Below are positions 60,208-64,000 of a stretch of DNA of 64,000 nucleotides, in pieces. The first letter of the stretch is position 1. Each line of letters opens with the position of its first letter. The notes below the pieces were generated by a model that was given only the letters and a program-made list of their open reading frames with translations, was not told where the DNA came from and made no database searches. A program made the translations under genes and the position numbers. The DNA is taken from assembly GCF_030718995.1 (NCBI RefSeq), contig NZ_CP132204.1, positions 62,001 to 126,000 on the forward strand. Direction: 5' to 3'. Source of the stretch: Arthrobacter oryzae (lineage in GTDB: Bacteria; Actinomycetota; Actinomycetes; Actinomycetales; Micrococcaceae).

Positions 60208-61008
60208 TTAGAGCAGCTTCTGGGCGGCCAGGAAGTCCACCAGCTTGATGCCGGCGTCGCCTTCGTCGGTGATGATGGTGCCGGCGGTGCGCGGCGGACG
60301 GGCCGCTGCCGTCTGGACTTCAGTCCAGGAACCGGCTTTGCCCACCTGCGCAGGGTCTACGCCGATCTCCGCGAGGCTAAGGGTGGTGATGGTCTTTCGT
60401 TTGGCCGCGATGATTCCCTTGAAGTTGGGGAACCGGGGCTCGTTGATCTGGTCCGTCACGGACACGACGGCGGGCAGCGCCGCCTCCACCGTGTCGTAGT
60501 GGGTGTCGCTGTCGCGGCGGGCGATGACGCGGCCGCCGTCGACCTCAAGTTCGGAGGCGAACGTGACCTGCGGGAGACCGAGCCGCTCTGCAAGCTGCGC
60601 GGGAACCAGGGAGGTCTCGCCGTCGGTGGACGCCATGCCGGTCAGGACCAGGTCCACGGGGCTGTCCGCCCCGAGGTGGCGAACGGCTGCTGCCAGCGCC
60701 AGGGAGGTGGCGGCGGCGTCGGATCCGGCCAGGGCGTCGTCCCGGAGGTGGACGCCCTCGGTGGCGCCGATCTGCAGGGACTTCTTGATGGCATTGACGG
60801 CGCCGGCGGGACCCATGCTCAGGGCGATGACCTGGTTGCCGGCTTTCGCTCCGCCGCGGGCCTCGATCAGCTGCAGCGCAGCCTCCAGGGCGTACTCGTC
60901 CAGCTCGGACAGGATGCTATCGGCGCGGTCCGTGGTGTTGTCCTCGCCGCTGAGGTGACGGTCCAATTGCGCGTCTGGTACATGCTTGACCAGAACGATG
61001 ATCTTCAA
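60208..61008 (-). CDS. etfB: Electron transfer flavoprotein, beta subunit
   Basis: AMP-binding subunit of ETF, 266 aa. It begins KIIVLVKHVPDAQLDRHLSGEDN and has the family signature DEYALEAALQLIEARGGAKAGNQVIALSMGP, then DLVLTGMASTDGETSLVPAQLAERLGLPQVTF. TTG at 61008 follows GGAAGAG by 4-5 bases and starts the domain; GTG at 61020 is inside that ribosome site. First gene of a leftward etfB-etfA-deacetylase unit. The 262 bases to the protease gene contain hairpins but no gene. Confidence 0.95.
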   Translation of the reverse strand: MKIIVLVKHVPDAQLDRHLSGEDNTTDRADSILSELDEYALEAALQLIEARGGAKAGNQVIALSMGPAGAVNAIKKSLQIGATEGVHLRDDALAGSDAAATSLALAAAVRHLGADSPVDLVLTGMASTDGETSLVPAQLAERLGLPQVTFASELEVDGGRVIARRDSDTHYDTVEAALPAVVSVTDQINEPRFPNFKGIIAAKRKTITTLSLAEIGVDPAQVGKAGSWTEVQTAAARPPRTAGTIITDEGDAGIKLVDFLAAQKLL

Positions 61009-61197
61009 TGTCTCTTCCACTTTCTGTACAGCAGCCTTCCATGCTTGTGGATAGCCAGCCGGGTGAGGTTATGGCCGCGGATCTCCCCGGGGTGCGGGTA
61101 GATCCAAGCTAACCATATAGCGGGGTGCCCGCGCCGTCCCGTTAACGCCTGTGTCAGGCCGTGCGATGAGGCGGGGCGCGGCGCCCCGGTTAACGCC

Positions 61198-61235
61198 GCG
61201 GAGGCGGGCCCACCGTCCGGTGGTCCCGCCTCCGC
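61198..61235 (-). terminator. Long GC-rich hairpin downstream of the HtrA-type protease gene
   Basis: GCGGAGGCGGG and CCACC pair with their complements around a GTCC loop, with one C-T mismatch, 36 bases past the protease stop. No T-run follows, so it may stop transcription by Rho-assisted pausing or protect the mRNA end. Confidence 0.55.
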
Positions 61236-61270
61236 TGCCTGATGTGCCGATGGTACCGGGGGCAGCCCGT

Positions 61271-62932
61271 TTACTGTTCGGCCGCGGCGCCGAGCGTCAC
61301 GTCCACCTGCTGTTCCTGGCCGTTGCGAAGAATGGTGACCTTCACGGAGGCACCCGCCGGCTGTTCCCGGACCGCTGCGGTCAGCTGGTTGGGATCACTG
61401 ATGGCAAGGTCGTTGAACCTGGTGACGACGTCACCCACTTTGATTCCGGCCTTGGCGGCGGCCGACCCGGACTCCACTGTGGCCACTTCGGCACCTACCG
61501 AGAAGGACGAGTTCGACGACGTGGATGACTTGGCCTTGACGCTAACGCCGAACTGGCCGTGCGTAGCCTTGCCGGTATCGATGATCTCCTGTGCCACCCG
61601 CTTGGCATGGTTGATGGGAACGCTGAAGCCCACGCCGATGTTGCCGCTGGTGCTGGAGCTCGAATCGCCGCCGGCGGAGGCGATGGCCACGTTCACGCCG
61701 ATGATCTCACCCTTGCTGTTAACCAGGGCGCCACCGGAGTTGCCGGGGTTGATGGCGGCATCGGTCTGGATCACGTTGATGGCGATGGAGCCCTGGTTCG
61801 ACGTGCTCTGGCTCTGGCCGCCGTCCGGCGGTGCAAACTGGAAGCCGCCCTCGTCGTCGCTCTGGGAATCATCCGCACCTTCCTTCGGCGCCGCCGAAGA
61901 AGCAACGCTGATGGTCCGGTTCAGGGTGGAGACAATGCCGTCGGTGACGGTGCCCGTCAGGCCCAGGGGCGAACCGATGGCAATGGCGGTGTCGCCCACG
62001 TTGAGTTTGCTGGAGTCGCCGAGCGTTGCCGGCGTCAGCCCGGAAGCGTTGTCCACCTTGATGACGGCCAGGTCGCTCAGCGGGTCGGTGCCGACGATTT
62101 TGGCGGTGAGCACCCTGCCGTCACTGGTCCGTACTTCGATGACGGCGTTGGCCGTTTTACCGTCAAGGGTCACCACATGGGTGTTTGTGAGGATGTGGCC
62201 GTCGTCGTCCAGGATGATTCCCGATCCGGTGCCGCCGTCGCTTCCGCTGGTCGCCTTGATGGTCACAACACTCGGCGAGGCTTTCACCGACGCGGCGGTG
62301 ATGACGTTTACGTCGTCCTTGTTGTTGACGATGACGGTGCTCGGCTGGCTGCCGGTACTGCTGACGGATGAGGTGGAGCCGTCGTTGAGGAAGGCGTCAC
62401 TGGCGGCCACAACGCCCCCGCCGACCAGGCCGGCGGCGAGGATGCTGGCCACGAGGGTACCCACGCCGAAGGCCGCTTTCCGCTTCGGCGTGCTTGCAGG
62501 GTCCGAGGCGTACATGCTTCCGGGGTGCTGGCCGCCTTGACCTGCATAGGGAGCGGTCCCCTGGTAGCCGCCGTGGGGCTGGGCTGCGTATGACTGGGCT
62601 GAAGTGGACTGGGGTGCGCCGGCACCGGAGTAGCTGCTGTCCCCCGGGTGGGTGCCGGCCTGGCCGTGCGGACCTGCCTGCTGGCCGTAGAAAGGCTGGT
62701 GCTGGGGGTAAACGGGTCGGGGGGCATCGTTTTCGCCGGCCCGCTGCTGTTCGGCTCCGGAGGGGCCCTGCGCGTCTCCGGAGGGGGTCTGGTCGAGCCG
62801 GATGGTCGGGTTGTCCTGAACTGTCGGTTCCTGATGGGCTGAGTCTCCGGGAGGCTGCGCCTGCCAGCCTTCCCGGGGCTTTTCAGGACCCGTATTCTCA
62901 GGCGATCCACCCTGTGCTGGGTTCTCAGTCAT
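61271..62932 (-). CDS. HtrA/PepD-type membrane-anchored serine protease with PDZ domain
   Basis: A 553-aa envelope quality-control protease. A cytosolic N-terminal region of about 165 residues is rich in Gln, Pro, Ala and Gly. One membrane segment (about 175-200: AFGVGTLVASILAAGLVGGGVVAAS) precedes the trypsin-like domain. The catalytic triad is H252 (ILTNTHVV), D287 (LSDLAVIKV) and S399 (NPGNSGGALV). The C-terminal PDZ domain is at about 455-545. A Ser/Asp/Gln-rich insertion of about 35 residues lies between Asp and Ser. ATG at 62932 has AAAGGAAG upstream. Single gene. Confidence 0.94.
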   Translation of the reverse strand: MTENPAQGGSPENTGPEKPREGWQAQPPGDSAHQEPTVQDNPTIRLDQTPSGDAQGPSGAEQQRAGENDAPRPVYPQHQPFYGQQAGPHGQAGTHPGDSSYSGAGAPQSTSAQSYAAQPHGGYQGTAPYAGQGGQHPGSMYASDPASTPKRKAAFGVGTLVASILAAGLVGGGVVAASDAFLNDGSTSSVSSTGSQPSTVIVNNKDDVNVITAASVKASPSVVTIKATSGSDGGTGSGIILDDDGHILTNTHVVTLDGKTANAVIEVRTSDGRVLTAKIVGTDPLSDLAVIKVDNASGLTPATLGDSSKLNVGDTAIAIGSPLGLTGTVTDGIVSTLNRTISVASSAAPKEGADDSQSDDEGGFQFAPPDGGQSQSTSNQGSIAINVIQTDAAINPGNSGGALVNSKGEIIGVNVAIASAGGDSSSSTSGNIGVGFSVPINHAKRVAQEIIDTGKATHGQFGVSVKAKSSTSSNSSFSVGAEVATVESGSAAAKAGIKVGDVVTRFNDLAISDPNQLTAAVREQPAGASVKVTILRNGQEQQVDVTLGAAAEQ

Positions 62933-63232
62933 TAGACTTCCTTTCATCCTTGTCTGCCTTTAACTATGGACCCTCAGACTGAAGCTAAAGCGAACGTTGA
63001 CTGGGAGGTTCCTGAACGCCGTCGGAATCGGTTTTTGGGGCGCCCCGTTCCGTGCGGGAAGCGCTTTTCGCTGGTGGCATATTCCCCGTTGTGGACGGGC
63101 AAATTGGTGCACCATAGAATCAATTGGAATTGCCACAGCGACCTGCGGCTTTACACATGCGTGGGGGCGCTGCTGCATTCTGTGACGACTGGCTCGGCCC
63201 GAATCAGTCGCAGAAGTGCTGAAGGGTTGCAC
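62933..63232. other. Divergent intergenic region, no gene seen
   Basis: Three hundred bases between the protease gene and the TPM-domain gene. I see no credible coding frame. It must hold both promoters; the part near 63110-63130 is AT-rich (ATAGAATCAATTGGAATT), but no pair of hexamers is convincing. Confidence 0.5.
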
Positions 63233-64000
63233 ATGCGGTCTAAGTTCAAACGTCTCCTCGCCGTGATCGGCCTTGCCGGGTTGCTGGCGGTTCCCGCCAC
63301 CTCAGCCTGGGCCGAGCCACCGGTGACCATTCCGTCCGGCACGAACATCGTGGATAATGCCAAGGTCCTGGGCGGCCGCACACCTGAAGTCCAGGAAGCC
63401 ATTCGGACGCTCCTGAAGGATCATAAGTACAACCTGTACGTGGTTACCGTGAAGTCGTTTGAGAACCCGACAGATCCCGCGGAATGGGGCCAAGCAGTTG
63501 CGAAACAAAAGGGTATGGGCCCGGCAGACGTCATCCTGACGATAGCCACCGATGACGGCAAGTACTACTTCTCACCGAACAGCTCGAGTTCCATCTATCC
63601 CAAGCGCACAGCCATCACCCAGAATGCCATTGCCGCCAACCTCGGCGCAGGCAAAAAGGACTACGCACAGGCAGCTATCGACACCGCGGGGGCCATCGGA
63701 AACGCCGCAGGCGGAGGCAGCGGCACCGTCCCGTCGGGTGACGGCGCCGGCGCTGCTGTTCTGGTCGGCACGGGCGTCGTCGTAGCCGGTGGTGCGGGCG
63801 CGTACCTTTACTTCCGCAACAAGCGCAAGAAAGCAGCGCTGGCATCGAGCGCCAGCTATGGACCACAAGGCGCAGAACTCGACCCGCTTGCCTCCCTCAG
63901 CGTGGACGAGCTGCGGAAGAAGAGCGGTTCACTGCTCATCGAAGCGGATAACGCCATCAACTCGAGCGAGCAGGAACTCGGCTTCGCGCAGGCCCAGTAC
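63233..64000 (+). CDS. TPM-domain membrane protein, C-terminus cut by window edge
   Basis: 256 codons are visible. A signal peptide (FKRLLAVIGLAGLLAVPATSAWA) is followed by a TPM domain at about 35-165 (NIVDNAKVLGGRTPEVQEAIRTLLKDHKYNLYVVTVKSF, then ADVILTIATDDGKYYFSPNS). A membrane segment sits at about 175-197 (AAVLVGTGVVVAGGAGAYLYF) with a basic stop-transfer, and a cytosolic helical region begins (LASLSVDELRKKSGSLLIEADNAINSSEQELGFAQAQ). TPM proteins include a plant phosphatase and photosystem repair factors; the bacterial role is unclear. ATG at 63233 has GAAGGG 6 bases upstream. Confidence 0.88.
   Translation, partial: MRSKFKRLLAVIGLAGLLAVPATSAWAEPPVTIPSGTNIVDNAKVLGGRTPEVQEAIRTLLKDHKYNLYVVTVKSFENPTDPAEWGQAVAKQKGMGPADVILTIATDDGKYYFSPNSSSSIYPKRTAITQNAIAANLGAGKKDYAQAAIDTAGAIGNAAGGGSGTVPSGDGAGAAVLVGTGVVVAGGAGAYLYFRNKRKKAALASSASYGPQGAELDPLASLSVDELRKKSGSLLIEADNAINSSEQELGFAQAQY

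Overview
This window comes from a high-GC Gram-positive chromosome, most likely an Arthrobacter/Pseudarthrobacter-type member of the Micrococcaceae. The signs are uniformly high-GC codon use, a WhiB protein, LpqB-MtrB-MtrA, an actinobacterial 1.6-kaa NAD-glutamate dehydrogenase, a SigK/RskA pair, and a gene order that repeatedly matches the Mycobacterium tuberculosis Rv3219-Rv3246 and Rv3024-Rv3029 neighbourhoods. There is no prophage, insertion sequence, CRISPR array, rRNA or tRNA that I can see. The window is mostly core chromosome with some accessory genes.

Left part (1-7.9 kb): a leftward cell-surface polysaccharide operon (glf, ABC-2 permease, ABC ATPase and a gene cut by the window edge), opposed to a large FHA-FtsK/SpoIIIE ATPase resembling EssC/EccC of type VII secretion but without other secretion genes. 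Regulatory and central block (8-19.5 kb): whiB1 with a CRP-like operator, the soluble histidine kinase PdtaS, NAD-glutamate dehydrogenase, a CpaE-like ATPase with a SAF-domain partner, a small BldC-like regulator, a putative beta-barrel protein, a LysM membrane protein and an Rv3235-like protein. The BldC-like gene and the LysM gene share a 19-bp upstream repeat built of 10-bp-phased direct repeats.

Secretion/envelope block (19.5-30 kb): secA, a YcaQ-type glycosylase, hpf, comF, lpqB, mtrB and mtrA, all leftward. 30.2-36.6 kb is a rightward operon: membrane protein, DUF4129, DUF4350, MoxR, DUF58, then DUF4166. 36.6-43.8 kb, leftward: a cysteine-free MetE-like protein with chorismate mutase, then a complete peptide ABC transporter with fused ATPases.

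44-53.3 kb: a caspase-family peptidase facing a thermolysin-like metallopeptidase; the tRNA thiolation pair mnmA and cysteine desulfurase; a ferredoxin-reductase-like flavoprotein; a DMT exporter; and a SufR-like iron-sulfur repressor divergent from a DoxX-like gene. An 11-bp AT-rich motif links the repressor region to the flavoprotein promoter. 53.4-64 kb: a diacylglycerol-kinase-like protein, a J-domain protein, trmL, sigK-rskA, a TipA-type MerR regulator broken by two compensating frameshifts, a PIG-L deacetylase, etfA/etfB, an HtrA-type protease and a truncated TPM-domain membrane protein.

The most interesting leads are the BldC-like direct-repeat circuit, the caspase/metallopeptidase pair, the iron-sulfur repressor with its putative operators, the orphan EssC-like ATPase and the frameshifted TipA gene.
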